DNA of 64,000 nucleotides. Source: Athripsodes cinereus (lineage: Eukaryota > Arthropoda > Insecta > Trichoptera > Leptoceridae). The stretch lies in assembly GCA_947579605.1 (NCBI GenBank), contig OX388306.1, positions 1,364,001-1,428,000 of the forward strand, given 5' to 3'. The notes beneath the pieces are model-generated. The model saw nothing but the letters and a program-made list of their open reading frames with translations. It did no database searches and was not told where the DNA came from. The translations under genes were made by a program, and so were the position numbers. Shown here one piece after another: positions 31,986 through 43,560 of this stretch (positions are counted from its first letter, which is position 1; each line of letters starts with the position of its first letter).

Positions 31986-32364
31986 AAGCTCCTCCTAGAT
32001 TTGAGACGACTCGGTTAAAAATTATACTTTAAAACGAGTAGTTTTTAGTCATTCCAGTCAATTTTAAGTGTGTGTATCACAATGTCTAGAAACTGTTACA
32101 CAGTTAGTGCCTCTGAAATAAATAAGTAAAATGGTTCAAAACAACCAAGTAATAACATAAACTTACTAAGTAACAACTTTATTAGTCTATTAAAGTTTCT
32201 TAAATAAGGTACTGTTAAAAATACATACGATACTAAATAAAATTAAGCAAACAAGAATGGTCTGGATAGTTTATCGTTTTACTGAATAATTTAGTGTATT
32301 TCAGGAGAGAACAAACATTGTTTTTAGATAGGTATTATTATAATATATAGTTGTTGCTTGTAAG

Positions 32365-32821
32365 TAGTGATGTGAGTAGAGAAAATTTTCCAATGAAATT
32401 TCTCCTCTGATGGAAGAGAAATTTCTCTCCATAATTTTTCCTAGGAGTATCATGACCCCTCGCCCACTACACTTCGCAGTCAACCTGATTAATCCAAAAA
32501 TTTGTGGGGCTGATTTGAGCCCAAATCAGAGGTTTATAATACTTTTACGATCTAGGTACCTACCATTTTTTTAACTTAAAAATGGGCATGAGGGGTGTCA
32601 ATCTTCAAGATTTTTAAAAACATCAATTTTCCTTGGTTATATTTGTTACTTTTAAAAATTTGTCTTCCAAGTATACCTTTTCATTTTACACATTATCATA
32701 ATTGTACTTGTAAAAGTGATTAATAAAAAATATTTTTGCCCCAAAAACACCAAAATACTCCAAAATTCTCCACTTCGAGAAATTTATCGAAAAATAATTT
32801 CTTGAGAATTCCACAACACTA
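32365..32821. mobile_element. hAT-like MITE, GAGAAATTTCTC type (457 bp)
   Basis: Ends TAGTGATGTGAGTAGAGAAA and TTGAGAATTCCACAACACTA; flanks CTTGTAAG and ATTGTACG match at 6 of 8 bases, an eroded target duplication. The interior matches 38058-38555 in reverse (AACCTGATTAATCCAAAAAT, AAAATGGGCATGAGGGGTGT). AGAGAAATTTCTC clusters lie inside both ends. Confidence 0.75.
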
Positions 32822-32829
32822 ATTGTACG

Positions 32830-33890
32830 AATGTAGATAAATAAAAGAGTAAGTAAAAGCAACAGGTGGACTATGAGACTCCATAAACTATTCATTAGAC
32901 AGGTATAAAAACAACTTACTTTAGTTGCTGATAAGTTTGATTTGATTTATGTAGGTTTTGATAGTAAAACACCTCTAAGTAATAATAAATAATTTATTTT
33001 AGAGATATCAAGTAAATAATTTATTATTATTATTTTTTTCGCTCTTTTATCGTTCTTCTTGGTAACTCAGGAAAGAAATTAACCTTCTTCACGAGTCTCT
33101 GAGAAATTTTTAGTCTGAATCATGCTTATTCTCACAGAATAGCTCAATCTTCGGATGCATTCAAATACTCCGTCAACCTTTTCTTATAGTTCCCGGCTCT
33201 TTTAAAGTATTGGGTGTTTGAATTTTTTCTGTTTTTGGCTTATACAGGGATTTTTCATTTTGTTTGTGATTTTTTTACAGGGGTTATAGGGAAAATGTTG
33301 ACAACACCTGGATTAATTAATTAATTCTCCCTTTCAAACAAAATATAATGTTACCAAAAACCTAAATAACGACAATGAATACTTGCTGTGTGGTAGTGGG
33401 CTAGATAAATTATTATTGTGAACAATAAAAACACCTGGACCCACATGTTATGGGTAATGGGTAATCATAGAAAGAAAGTCAATAAATAAATAACTCTTTT
33501 AGACATGTCCCAAAGTAGGTAGATAAATAAAATAAGGACATATTCACCTATAAATGAAAACGATATACTCGTCCTCTGTGCGTTTAATTGTATTACTGAT
33601 AGTTTTATGATACGTTTATTTTATTTTTATTTTATAGACCCACTCACAGAAAACTGACAACACAATACATAAATTACAAACACACAACAACATCTGGCTA
33701 GTTCCCTAGACTGTCTACAGCATGCACATTGCACAATCAGATAATTCAAATTCACTCTTTTCTAATGTAAAACTTACTTTGTAATGTTTGATGTTGTAAC
33801 AATGTACAGTGTAGGATAAAAATAGATAAATAAGATAAAAATAAAACATTTCCCACTCTGCGAAATTTCCAATTTCCTTTCAAAGTTTAA
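32830..33890. other. AT-rich stretch, no feature recognised
   Basis: Only short simple repeats (AATA near 33480; ATTTTATTTT near 33615) and scattered palindromes. Confidence 0.45.
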
Positions 33891-33894
33891 CAGC

Positions 33895-34045
33895 TTCCTG
33901 CTTTGCTGGTGTACAATGCACTGCCGGAAGATGTGAAGAAAAGTAAAAATAATGCATCGACTTAAATAAAAGCTTTTGGAAATGACACACTATTAAATGA
34001 ATGCTTAAGGAAAAACATAGTACAACTTGACCCCTAATAACAGCA
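33895..34045 (+). pseudogene. Possible LINE C-terminal scrap
   Basis: The plus reading gives LLVYNALPEDVKKSKNNAS, reminiscent of the NxLP.DVK segment after the reverse transcriptase in CR1-group LINEs, then a stop and KAFGNDTLLNECL. Short and unsupported by a second copy. Confidence 0.35.
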
Positions 34046-34179
34046 CCTGGAGCTTTCTGGCATTATAGTATAAACCCTCGAGTATTTAATTTTATTAATT
34101 ATCGTTAGTCATGGCCAAATATTGTGTATGTATTTTGTTGAATGAATTGATAAATATTAAACAATAAGTTAAGTACATA

Positions 34180-34318
34180 ATATACGGAAGAAAACACAAT
34201 TGGTTTAGTTTTACTTAAGACATTGTCAAACTAATCTAATGACTTTATAAGTCGAAACCAGGTCACTATTCGATTAAATATTAAGTTCTACTAAAACCAA
34301 TTGTGTTTTCTTCCATAT
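34180..34318. mobile_element. Short inverted-repeat element (about 139 bp)
   Basis: GGAAGAAAACACAATTGGTT at the left and AACCAATTGTGTTTTCTTCC at the right are perfect inverted repeats, flanked by TATA-like bases. The centre contains GTCGAAACCAGGTCAC, shared with 20947-21056. The right arm is also present at about 20478-20497. Confidence 0.65.
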
Positions 34319-34349
34319 ATAAACATGGAGTTTTACAAAATAAACGTCA

Positions 34350-34489
34350 AATAAGTTAAGTATGAGTTTAAAATTTTAAACTTAACACTGTTTAATTTTC
34401 ACGTATGATATTTTCAATAAATAAGTTAAGTATGAGTTTTAAAATGTTAAACTCAACACTGTTTAATTTTCACGTATGATATTTTTTTT
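34350..34489 (+). repeat. 70-bp tandem duplication
   Basis: AATAAGTTAAGTATGAGTTT starts at 34350 and again at 34420. Both units run through CACTGTTTAATTTTCACGTA with few differences. Confidence 0.85.
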
Positions 34490-35000
34490 TTATTTGAAAA
34501 ATATCACAAAAATACATATATATTACACATTTACTAAAATACACTTAAAAATCTATAGTTTACTATCCCATTAAAAGAGTTATACTTGTGTATGGGATAG
34601 ATTTACAGTATTATTAATTTTAAACATCTAAACAATAATATACTCGATTATTGTCCATTTTTCTGAGCAATTCAATGTGTACGAGTCATCTAGAGTAGTT
34701 CAAAACTTAATTTGAATAATATACTCAACTAATACTTACTCTAGATATATTCTACTTAATAATTAACCTTTTTTTCAATAAACCTATTTTATTTTTAAAT
34801 ATTCTATAACTCTCGATGTTTTTCAGTTCCTTTGGCAACCTATTAAACCATTTTGTACCCTGGTAGACGTAATGATTTTCACGTAAATTAAAACTCATAT
34901 TAAAATGAATTTTCACAACGTTAACGCACCTACTTTAAATTTAATAAGTTAAGTATTCCTAAATGTCTGAACATCAATTTTTATAAGAGGGGAAAACTTG
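34490..35000 (-). pseudogene. CR1-like LINE C-terminal fragment and 3' UTR
   Basis: Minus-strand reading of about 34755-34865 gives GTKWFNRLPKELKNIESYR and FKNKIGLLKKRL, the W.NRLP.ELK..ES...FK module after the reverse transcriptase of CR1-group LINEs. A T-rich (reversed A-rich) terminus lies near 34490. No longer frame survives. Confidence 0.6.
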
Positions 35001-35602
35001 AAAGTTCAATGTACGGAGTTAGTCTGTAGGCTTCTTCAATTATGGGATACAGCATGATGGTATAGATAAAAAGAACAGAAAAAATTGTCTTTTTCAGAAC
35101 ACCTACCCAAGCGCAAGATTGAGACACCAAGTGGCACCGCCAAAATAACAACACAAAAACGTTATATTGAAGGACAAAATGTCTTTTAAAATATCTTAAA
35201 TATTACGAAATTGAAAATAACCAAGTGTCTTTTTAAACGTAAAGCGTTCTTGACCCTTCACAAGCTTAAATCTCAAGACATCACGATTTCAGGAACTTTT
35301 ATATTCTACAAAAGTAACTTTCAAGTTTAAAATAGAACGTAAATCTATCGCCGGTAACATGGGGTACTCCGCTCACACGTAAAAAACTTTCTGAATGCCA
35401 ATCAAAGTCAGATTTAGGCCTCCAGATTAGAACGAGAGAAGAACGTGTCGAAACTTTTTTGTGAGCTCAGAAAATGTTTTTTAAGTAAGAGTTTTTACGC
35501 ATTTCTTGATAAAAATAGTTGCCTGAAGTTTTTATACTAAAGTCTGCGTTAATTTTGTAAAAAATGGATTATTCTATCAACACAATTTTACATATTTTAT
35601 CG

Positions 35603-35761
35603 TTTTTTTTTTTTTTTTTTTTTTTTAAACCCAAATACAACCTTATACACCTTTCACACTAAGCTAAAAGCTTGTGCCGTGAAAGGGGAGTTTGCCGGCA
35701 CCTGGGATCGAACCACGGACCTCTTGTTCTGAAGGCCGAGACTCTACCTCCAGGCTACCGA
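35603..35761 (-). mobile_element. tRNA-derived SINE with poly-A tail
   Basis: On the minus strand: CGGTAGCCTGGAGGTAGAGT (A box region), a B box GGTTCGATCCC (35704-35714), a 3' body, and a 24-base A tail (T run 35603-35626). It differs from families S and D in its body. The target duplication is unclear (ATTTTATCG against ATTTTAAAG). Confidence 0.75.
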
Positions 35762-35956
35762 TTTTAAAGTTTGAAATTACTAAATTTAAAAAAAGTGAAA
35801 GTTGGTTGATAACCTCCTCGTAGAATTGGTTTTCAATGAAGAAATCAGAGGTTCAAATTCACTACCGGTTTATTCTATCTTCTGATTGTAATAGAACTAC
35901 ATACCTGTTATATTCACTGTGTTGGTGTTTAGGTAGTAGAATTCCATAGCGAAATA

Positions 35957-36045
35957 AATAAAACAAGTGTTTTATTCCACTATTGATTTATTCGACGTCT
36001 CTTTCGTCGAATAAATCAATAATAGAATAAAACACTTGTTTTATT
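35957..36045. repeat. Hairpin-forming inverted repeat (89 bp)
   Basis: Arms of about 40 bp (AATAAAACAAGTGTTTTATT outward, TTATTCGACG inward) pair across a TCTCTTT loop with one or two mismatches. It lies 7 bp from the next foldback. Confidence 0.85.
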
Positions 36046-36052
36046 AACTTCG

Positions 36053-36244
36053 ATAACTGTAGGTCTAGTCAAAACACATTTAAAAGTTACGTTTTCGCTT
36101 CGTTTTCGTTCAAACGCGGACGACGTTGCGAGAACGAGTTAATTTTCGAAGCTACTTGTGTATTTTAGCTCCGAAAATTGACGCGCTCTCGTAACGTCGT
36201 CCGCGTTTGAACGAAAACGAAACGAAAACTAGGCCCACAGTTAT
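36053..36244. mobile_element. 192-bp foldback MITE
   Basis: Ends ATAACTGTAGGTCTAG and CTAGGCCCACAGTTAT. Inner arms TTCGTTTTCGTTCAAACGCG and CGCGTTTGAACGAAAACGAA extend pairing to about 65 bp; the left arm has a 20-bp extra segment (TCAAAACACATTTAAAAGTT). GC-richer than its flanks. No clear target duplication. Confidence 0.75.
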
Positions 36245-36245
36245 A

Positions 36246-36855
36246 ACTTATGTAAGACTCTATAGATTGTTCAACTCTCTTAGCCTGCTCTACCAGGGGG
36301 ACAAGAGCATGACGTAAAAGGATAGACAAAAAGATAGTTTTTCAAATAGAGAACGTAAAATAATAATTTTAAAAAGATTTTCATTCTAAAATAAATTCAA
36401 GGTGCAAAAACATGAACTAACATGCCAAAAGAAATTATTGCCCGCTAATAAGTCACTGATAAATCTAAACAATTCAAAACGCAATTTGATACATTAATCA
36501 TTTGTGTGGATTAACGAGATCATCACTAAACAACGCAACAATTGCGTAAATAATATTATGATTCTTCGTAAAAATATTTTTGTTCGATCATTTGCATGTA
36601 CATTTCTATGAGTAAAACCATTCAGATATCTCGATAGCAGAACCATGTTTACACAATGTGATATTGTGCAAAATCTAATTTAAAAAAATTGGAAAAGTGC
36701 CCCAATATTGGCGAATTGGCTCTTAACTTGGTGACTTAAGTGATACATGGGCAACGTTTACCAATTATTTTTCGGAGATGTGCGGGATCAAGGCCAACAG
36801 TGAAAGACGGGGTCATAATTAAATCAGCACACGGTGAAACAAAAAGGATATTTAT
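36246..36855. other. AT-rich stretch, no feature recognised
   Basis: No coding frame or repeat structure is supported. Confidence 0.4.
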
Positions 36856-36859
36856 TGAG

Positions 36860-37075
36860 TCATCTCGCAAGATGGCTTTGGGCCATTTAGTAGTGTGAGT
36901 CCCAGACACTGAAACGAGCTGTCTCTAGGTCTAGGAGAAGTCGCGAATGGAGAGTGCTTCAAAATGAAACTGAAGTCACACCTTTATGCTGGGATCTTTG
37001 CCATATTGGCGCTCCTGAGGTCATATTACGAGTAAACGGCGCTTTACAAATTGTCTATGTGATATTAACGAGAGA
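36860..37075 (+). pseudogene. CR1-like LINE C-terminal fragment
   Basis: The plus reading gives GFGPFSSVSPRHWNELSLGL, FKMKLKSHLYAGIF and, after a stop, TALYKLSM, following the same order as the copies at 12391 and 58739 (WN.L, F...LK..L, TALYK.S). The reading frame has drifted. Confidence 0.6.
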
Positions 37076-37739
37076 TTTGTGGGGCCAAAATGAATATTAA
37101 TATGTACTATAAAAATAACTTTAGTGAAACCGACTTCATATCTAGTTTTACATTCGTAATTGTCAAACCAACCCACCTAATCTTAAGATAAACATGATTC
37201 TGGATTAATGCACAACAGCAAGGGAATGTGATATGATAAGTATTATGTACCTACCATTAATACTTATCTCAAGAGAGATAAAACCATTGTTTGGATATCT
37301 CATTTTAAGTACATTACATTATGATATTATGTAGATACACTTTTGCATAAACAAATACTTAAATTTTTATCAATATTGAATGAAAAATTAGGCACATTTT
37401 TTTGTTAAGATAGCGACTATACATTGGTAGGTGTATCGTGTAGATCCGATGTAACTATCAGTGTTGGCCAACTCAGATTTTGAAAGAGATGTAACTCAGA
37501 CAAAAAAATGAGCAGATTAAAGAATAAAAATTGAAGCAAAATTTTGAAAAATGAATACCTTTTTTAGGGTTCCCGTCGCCAATATTTCAAAATTGCATAG
37601 GAATTTGGAACATTTCGTGATCTCAGAAAAGTGGTACGTTCGAAAACTATTTTTTTTAAGATTTGACAAAAAACCGAAAAGAAGTCTTGGCATGACCATA
37701 ATCTCTCCTGTTTACATTGCTGAGAGGATTGTTTTCATA

Positions 37740-37945
37740 TTTATTATATACAGCAAGTCTGCTGGCTACACTGTTTGTGGAATATGCCGTGATGGTAAAG
37801 TAGAAGTTGGTAAAAAAGACTCCTTTCGTCCACAACGGGTCGACAGCCCTAACATTTCTCTTCGGGTATACATAAACATACACAGCTCGTATGTAGCTGA
37901 GATCGCATTGGCCAAAAGCTGTCATGGTCTCAGTGAAGGGTGATA
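37740..37945 (-). repeat. Family A piece, then a reversed hairpin-type 3' end
   Basis: 37745-37800 has CAAGTCTGCTGGCTACACTG and GCCGTGATGGTAAAG (family A, reverse). 37895-37945 has CGCATTGGCCAAAAGCTGTC, shared with 53066-53085, where the flanking TTTGCACATC and GATGTGCAAA can pair. Confidence 0.45.
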
Positions 37946-38057
37946 TATTCAGAATAATAATAATATGACAATGATATTAATGCGCTAAGAATGTGGTGAA
38001 AGGCAAATCAAAGACGATCTTAATGGAGGAAGCTGATTTCGGCCCCATGCTCCCGAG

Positions 38058-38555
38058 TAGTATTGTGGAATTCTCAAGAAATAATTATTCGAGAAATTTA
38101 CCGAGAAATTTCTCGAAGTAGAGAATTTTCCGAGAATTTTTTTTATTTTATATTTAACAGTATAATAATAATAAATACTTTAATCAATCAATTAATAACA
38201 ATGTACAAATGTAGAGACAATTTATCACCAATATGGCTACAATTAATTATGGAAACAAAAAAATATTGATACCTATATAGAAAAAAGTGCTAATAACTGA
38301 TGAAAAATCTTGATGTTTGACACCCCACATGCCCATATTTAAGTTAAAAAAAAATATGCTGGTACGTACATGGAAAAAAGTGTTAATAACCTCTGATTTG
38401 GGTCTTAATCAGCCCCTCAAATTTTTGGATCAATCAGGTTGGCTGCGAAGTGTACTGGGCGAAAGGTCATAATACCACTAAGAAAAATTATGGAGAGAAA
38501 TTTCTCTTCCATCAGAGGAGAAATTCTCGGAGAATTTTCTCTTCTCACATCACTA
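38058..38555. mobile_element. hAT-like MITE, GAGAAATTTCTC type, complete (498 bp)
   Basis: A perfect 8-bp duplication CTCCCGAG (38050-38057 and 38556-38563) flanks ends TAGTATTGTGG and CTCACATCACTA, an imperfect inverted repeat of the YAGNGATGT type. Inside both ends are palindromic CGAGAAATTTCTCG repeats (38090-38140 and 38490-38535). No transposase. Reference copy for 28505-28903 and 32365-32821. Confidence 0.85.
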
Positions 38556-38564
38556 CTCCCGAGA

Positions 38565-39990
38565 AGACCGTAGAAGGGGCGTATGACGATAATGATGTAA
38601 GTAACCATAAACAATAATATTGTACTAAAAAATTAAATAGTAATAAATATATAATATTTACCTACATATGTGTTTATTATTATGTATATGTAAAATGCTG
38701 CGATATTATTATATAGGTACACTGATAACAAAACCACAAGTGAACACAAGGCACCAACAATAAAACAAATAATAATAATATACTCCAGTTAAGTATTGTT
38801 ATTTAATATCGACAATATTACAGATTGTACTATACACTCACGTATGTAGATTCGAATACAAATAACACAGAAACTATAAAAATTATTGCGAAAACTATAG
38901 ATTGAGATTAAATATGAAAAATATCACAATTTGAAAAACAATTCAAACCGGACTATAGTACTTAATATATACAAAATTCAATGAATTATAATATTACATC
39001 TATATCAATGTTTGTTCTAAACACGACACTCGACCTATTATGATATTGTTCAAATGACAAATAATTTCGGTACATTATCGACAATATTTTTGTGCAAGTA
39101 CTGGAAATTTTTGGCACATTTCTTAAACACTGGCAACGGTAATGCAAACGTATGAACAAAAACGTGAATCAAACATCCAACTTATGATAATTTCACATAA
39201 CACACACACACAACGTCTTAAAAATAACTCGAAATTCTTAAAATAAACTGCCACAAAACATAACAAAACTCAACGTTTAAAGAATACACGAGATGTTGTA
39301 CAATAATTATTAATCGTTTGAAATATTATTTCAATCGAGTAAACACGATAAAAACAATTGAACACAACTCATAAAAAACAAAACGTCGACGAAACCGAAT
39401 AATAATTTTACTACAAACAACAAAAGTATGCAGAAGTTTTATAATACTTTGCAATCGACTTTATTGTCTTGTAAACTTGTAAGAAAACTTTTGTGTGCGT
39501 AATATTTAAGTTGTTCTATCACTTTCGCGTTGTTTAGCGTCACTCGTTTGTTTTTTTAATTGTTATTATTTTGTTTTCTAACCTAACAAACGCGAGGTAC
39601 ACGAATTAATCGTCACATAATAACACAGATGAACTAATATTGTATGTCACATTTTATGTTATGTTGTTATGTGTTACTTTTGTACTACTTTAGTATTATA
39701 GGAGAGGTCTGACAGCTGTTAGTTACCGGTTGTACCGCCTGGTGGCGCCGAGAGTAACATGTGTTCTTTGTATACATTTGCATAGATACCTACTTACACA
39801 CATGCATACATACAAACACACATATTCACACACACACACTAGCGTGCATACATAGTTAATAAATTCATAGTATTCATAATAATATGAACAAACCTGAATA
39901 AAAATATTTGATATTATCTTATCTATTTTGTCATTTAATATCCCCGACAATGAATGAGTCTCCCACACCTTTATGTAAGTTTTCCAACGT
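38565..39990. other. AT-rich stretch with simple repeats
   Basis: No gene or element was recognised. 39790-39840 is CA/CATA-rich. 39712-39760 is locally GC-richer (CAGCTGTTAGTTACCGGTTG, CCGCCTGGTGGCGCCG), but nothing ties it to a gene. Confidence 0.4.
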
Positions 39991-40079
39991 GTTATATTGA
40001 GTTTTTTTCTTCTTCTTCACTTATAGCATTGCATCCTACAAGGATAATTTGTGCCCAAAACAGTCTTTAAATTAAATAA

Positions 40080-40740
40080 AATAAATAAAATAAACTTTAT
40101 TGTGACAATAACAAGTACATCGTACAAAAGGCGGGTTTATTGCCAAATGGCAATTTCTGCCAACCAACCTGATGTTTGAAAAAAAAAATAAGAAAAATAA
40201 TAAAGTACATGCCAGAACCATAGAAAAAATACAAAATAATAAATAAATATACCCATACAAAAATAAAAAAAATATATATATATAATACATGCATAAAGTG
40301 GAATGGGGAAAGGGGGACAAGGAAGGGGATGGAATTATGATGGGTTATTGAGAGCAAGATAGTGATTTAAATGTTATTAAATCGTCAGGGAGAAGATAGT
40401 TATTAGAGAATAATTAAGATTTGAGAAGGGAAAAATGGATTGTATCGGATGTCATACTCAGAAATGATTCAATATTCAGAGGGAATTGGCAATCGTTTTG
40501 AAGAGCATCTACGAAAATGTCATAGGCATCCCTGATAGATAACACCCCAAGAAAACATGGTCAATAAGCGTTTCCTCGTCCAGGCCGCACTCGAAATATG
40601 GACTCTCAACAAGTTGATTTTTTAAAAAGATGAGCGTCCAGTGCCCACATCGCATTCGACATAATGGCAATAATTTCCGGTTTGTTAAATTTTGATTTAT
40701 GTAATGCAATATTAATATTCCTATAAAAACATTTTCATTT
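40080..40740 (-). pseudogene. Jockey-like LINE 3' end
   Basis: The minus frame (40509-40709) reads NRKLLPLCRMRCGHWTLIFL, ECGLDEETLIDHVFLGCYLS, a C-terminal Cys/His module (ECG...DHVFLGC) of Jockey-type LINEs. The 3' UTR follows to about 40080, with CCAACCA, an ATTGCC-aaat-GGCAAT hairpin (40139-40154), AATAAAGT and an A/T-rich (TTTA)n tail. A sister 3' end lies at 45165-45640. The hydrophobic minus frames at 40072-40357 are UTR translation, not membrane proteins. Confidence 0.65.
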
Positions 40741-40759
40741 CGATAAGGTGTAGGTACCT

Positions 40760-40890
40760 ATTTTCACACATCTTGAATGTCTTGTCTTTGTTTTTTATTG
40801 GGATAGAATGTGCGGTCTTTATGTTTATTATTTACAGCTGGATCGCTGACCACCCCATTTGTGCATCTGCCATAATGGTTGTAAATGTAT
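40760..40890 (-). repeat. Dispersed repeat family A
   Basis: TTGAATGTCTTGTCTTTG, TTTATGTTTATTATTTACAG and TCGCTGACCACCCCATTTGT. Confidence 0.5.
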
Positions 40891-40926
40891 GGGTAGTCAA
40901 ACTGAAATTTCAATGCCCAAATATTA

Positions 40927-41050
40927 TACTGCATCAGAACAGACTAAGGTAAGTCTAGTGAGGCAGTAAATTACATTTGTCACAATTATTTTAAAAACAT
41001 GTGTATATGTATATTTAAGATAAAGTTATGTTTAGTTACTGATTTTTTGT
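40927..41050 (-). repeat. Dispersed repeat, partner of 2760-2865
   Basis: CTGCATCAGAACAGACTAAG and AAGTCTAGTGAGGCAGTAAA are the reverse of the blocks at 2820-2860; the match extends through TTTAAGATAAAGTTATGTTT. Confidence 0.55.
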
Positions 41051-41279
41051 AATAGTCAAGCTTCATACATAGTACTGAATATGCAATTAAAAAAAACGAA
41101 CAAAAACTCATCATGCTTTTTATAAGTTACTTTAATAGAACTTCCTACTCATTTCTGAAAAAAATGAGGCTTTATGCAAAATAAGTCTAAGTATCGCTTT
41201 TGTTTTGGTTTACTATATTTTATTATATTTTATTTGACTTGATTTATTTTATATTTAATTTACTTACTTTTGATTGAGC

Positions 41280-41400
41280 ACACAAATGTACATGTAAATA
41301 CCTATATAATGATGAAACTTTCCCTCAAAGCACGAGCTCTGCTCAAACTTGAGGAAATTAATATGTTTACCGAGCATTTATGAAAAAATGTATATTTATT
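41280..41400 (+). repeat. LINE 3' end, family F (CCCTC stem-loop)
   Basis: CCCTCAAAGCACGAGC, TCTGCTCAAACTTGAGG forms a stem (CCTCAA with TTGAGG), followed by an A/T-rich tail. Related ends: 43850, 48440, 51520. Confidence 0.55.
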
Positions 41401-41555
41401 ATACTTTGGGTTAGTTGGAAGAGATCGCGCCTTTGCGATAAACTCGCCCTCTGTATATTGATTGTATTTAATTTGAATGTATACCTGTTATGTAATTGTT
41501 TTTTATCAATGTACAGTAAAGAATGAATAAATAAATAAATAAATAATTAAACATA
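41400..41555 (+). repeat. LINE 3'-end repeat, family B, best copy
   Basis: GGGTTAGTTGGAAGAGATCG, CGCCTTTGCGATAAACTCGC, CCTCTGTATATTGATTG, AATGTACAGTAAAGAATGAA and an (AATA)n tail. The minus-strand copy at 60270-60420 is collinear over its length. Confidence 0.65.
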
Positions 41556-41889
41556 TTCGAATTTGTAGAATACAAGCATCATCAAATTTGCAATAATTTA
41601 AAGTTGTGCTTTAATAAAACACCGAGAGGGTGTTCTGTATATTCAACACGAATGGTGTAGGTAGGTATCTGCAGGTTACACTGCATGTAGAGGGTATCGT
41701 GATGGGACACAAGGGAAGGTTACAAAAACATATTTTTTTTTTATCATGGAACGTCGATTTGATGAGCAGGTTAGATATTACAGACATGCTTATAAAGTTG
41801 GTATTTGTCCGAATCCCTCTCTTTATAACTATCTTTATACAAAAGCTCTCAAAAGTCTTTATATCCCTACCTTTATAAATAAGTATACA

Positions 41890-42205
41890 AGATACTAAGA
41901 TAAAGCACACCTCGCGAAAAGGGTGGGTTGCGGGTTCAAGTCTCATCCGGGGTACTGCCGAATAAGGTGACGTTGTCTTTTCTAAGCCTTATATGGGTGT
42001 TTCATGTTATAAATATTTATATCATTACTTGACGAGTTAAAAACGGAAATGGGAATATAAAACTCTCGTTTTTTTTTGTCTAATTGTTTTGTGTATTTTT
42101 TGTAACAGATCGTTCCTTTGTATACATGTTTTGTATGTATACAGAGGTTTAACATGTAAAAGGCTTTGGCCGTAAATATTTGTAAATAAATAAGTAAATA
42201 AATAA
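41890..42205 (+). mobile_element. SINE family S copy, then LINE 3' end
   Basis: CACACCTCGCGAAAAGGGTG, a B-box-like GGTTCAAGTCT (41932-41942), and ACTGCCGAATAAGGTGACG define the SINE; its A-box part is missing. 42120-42205 ends AAAAGGCTTTGGCCGTAAAT with an (AATA)n tail, a LINE-type 3' end with a GGC-TTTG-GCC stem. Confidence 0.6.
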
Positions 42206-42209
42206 ATAA

Positions 42210-43190
42210 TTTATTACGAAAATAAAGACGCTCTCTTTGACTTTCTTGTTATGCACGTGTTTTTTTTGTATAGTATGAAAATCATGTAGAATTAGCGATA
42301 TAAAATTACTCCTTGAAAAATTGTCTACCTACACCCTACACTCTACTCAAATCTGAAATTCACTCAAATTTTGACATCTACCGCAGTCTAGCGAAATCTC
42401 AGCAAAACAACTTGTATTCCTGGAAATTTTCCACGATGCAAACCTTTCTCACATAACAGTATATAGAAAAGCTGAAAACATAGTCCACTGAAAAGTTTTC
42501 AGATATTTCCATAGATGGTTCTCATCTGATTCCTGTATGAATCTAACAAGAAAGAAAATCTAGTAGCTAGTAGTGTTTTGTTTCGATTTTAGGCAAACTA
42601 TATTCACACACACACACACACCTAAAAACCTGTATTATATGCTATAATCGTCTCTCTTCTGACTAACAGTCGTATCTGCCTAAATGTAAATTGTTCAGGA
42701 GAGCGTTTTTTGTGTTTTTCCTTGCATATTTTCGTCTCTCCTAGTTATATTCTTATATTATCTCAGAATAATTTTTGTGACAAAATATTGAGGAATTAGT
42801 AGATACAACATATTTTATTTAGAATAATTTGTAAATACGACAACAAATCAGAAAGCTGTTCCAGGGTAACGGTAACAGTTACAGGTGTGATCTTCAGTGA
42901 GAACATGCAGGCCACATATAAATACACATTGGTGATCATAACTCGATTTCGCCAAAAATGTCAGATACGACATTTAGTAAGAAGAGGGGCGTAATTTCGA
43001 CTTTTAGAAAACAAAAATTAAATTAGTTACAAAATTTATAAAGTGCTCAACTAATTCATATTCTATTTCAGCAATATTTTCTATTTTACGAATGTTGTGT
43101 ATCCCGTGGAGACCCCACTCTTTTCTGTTAGTTTTAGAGCGTTCTGTTAAAGGCAAGTATTCGTAAAACATCTTGTTTATGATATTTAAC
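42210..43190. other. Unassigned, AT-rich
   Basis: (AC)n at about 42606-42620. No gene recognised. Confidence 0.4.
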
Positions 43191-43194
43191 ATCT

Positions 43195-43345
43195 TCAATT
43201 CAGTGATGAGTTGCGTCATCAATCCTGAATGTTTTAACTTTTATTGGCACAGAGAAAACATCATTTTATTTTTTTACGTGCAGTTGGTCCGCTGGATACC
43301 CCCCACTAGTAGAAAATGTCGTAATGGTGTGATAGAATGGAAGAA
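43195..43345 (-). repeat. Dispersed repeat family A
   Basis: CAGTGATGAGTTGCGTCATC, TTATTGGCACAGAGAAAACA, GTTGGTCCGCTGGATACCCC, GTCGTAATGGTGTGATAG; an almost full left half in reverse. Confidence 0.65.
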
Positions 43346-43429
43346 GACAAAAACGTTTTTTTAGTAATCATTATTTGATTTTTTTACTTATCCATAATAA
43401 TGTAAAACAATATTTCAAATAGCTCATAT

Positions 43430-43560
43430 TATTCCATTAAGTTATATGGAAGAAATCACTTATATGTATAGTGACAATCTCCACACTGCATATCATCACA
43501 CATTTTTTGTATTTGAATTAATTTTGTTATGCAAATATTGAAAAATTAAAATAAAAAAAA
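43430..43560 (+). repeat. LINE 3'-end repeat, family C
   Basis: TTATATGGAAGAAATCACTT, GTATAGTGACAATCTCCACA and CTGCATATCATCACA. Confidence 0.5.

Noticed and set aside
39725..39760. CTCF-like insulator motif in CCGCCTGGTGGCGCC
   Set aside because: A single short GC-rich match without conservation or context is not enough to call a regulatory site.
40072..40357. Hydrophobic membrane-like proteins on the minus strand
   Set aside because: They lie in the T-rich 3' UTR of a Jockey-like LINE; Phe/Ile/Tyr runs reflect composition. Similar frames at 45584-45834 translate a CATA microsatellite.
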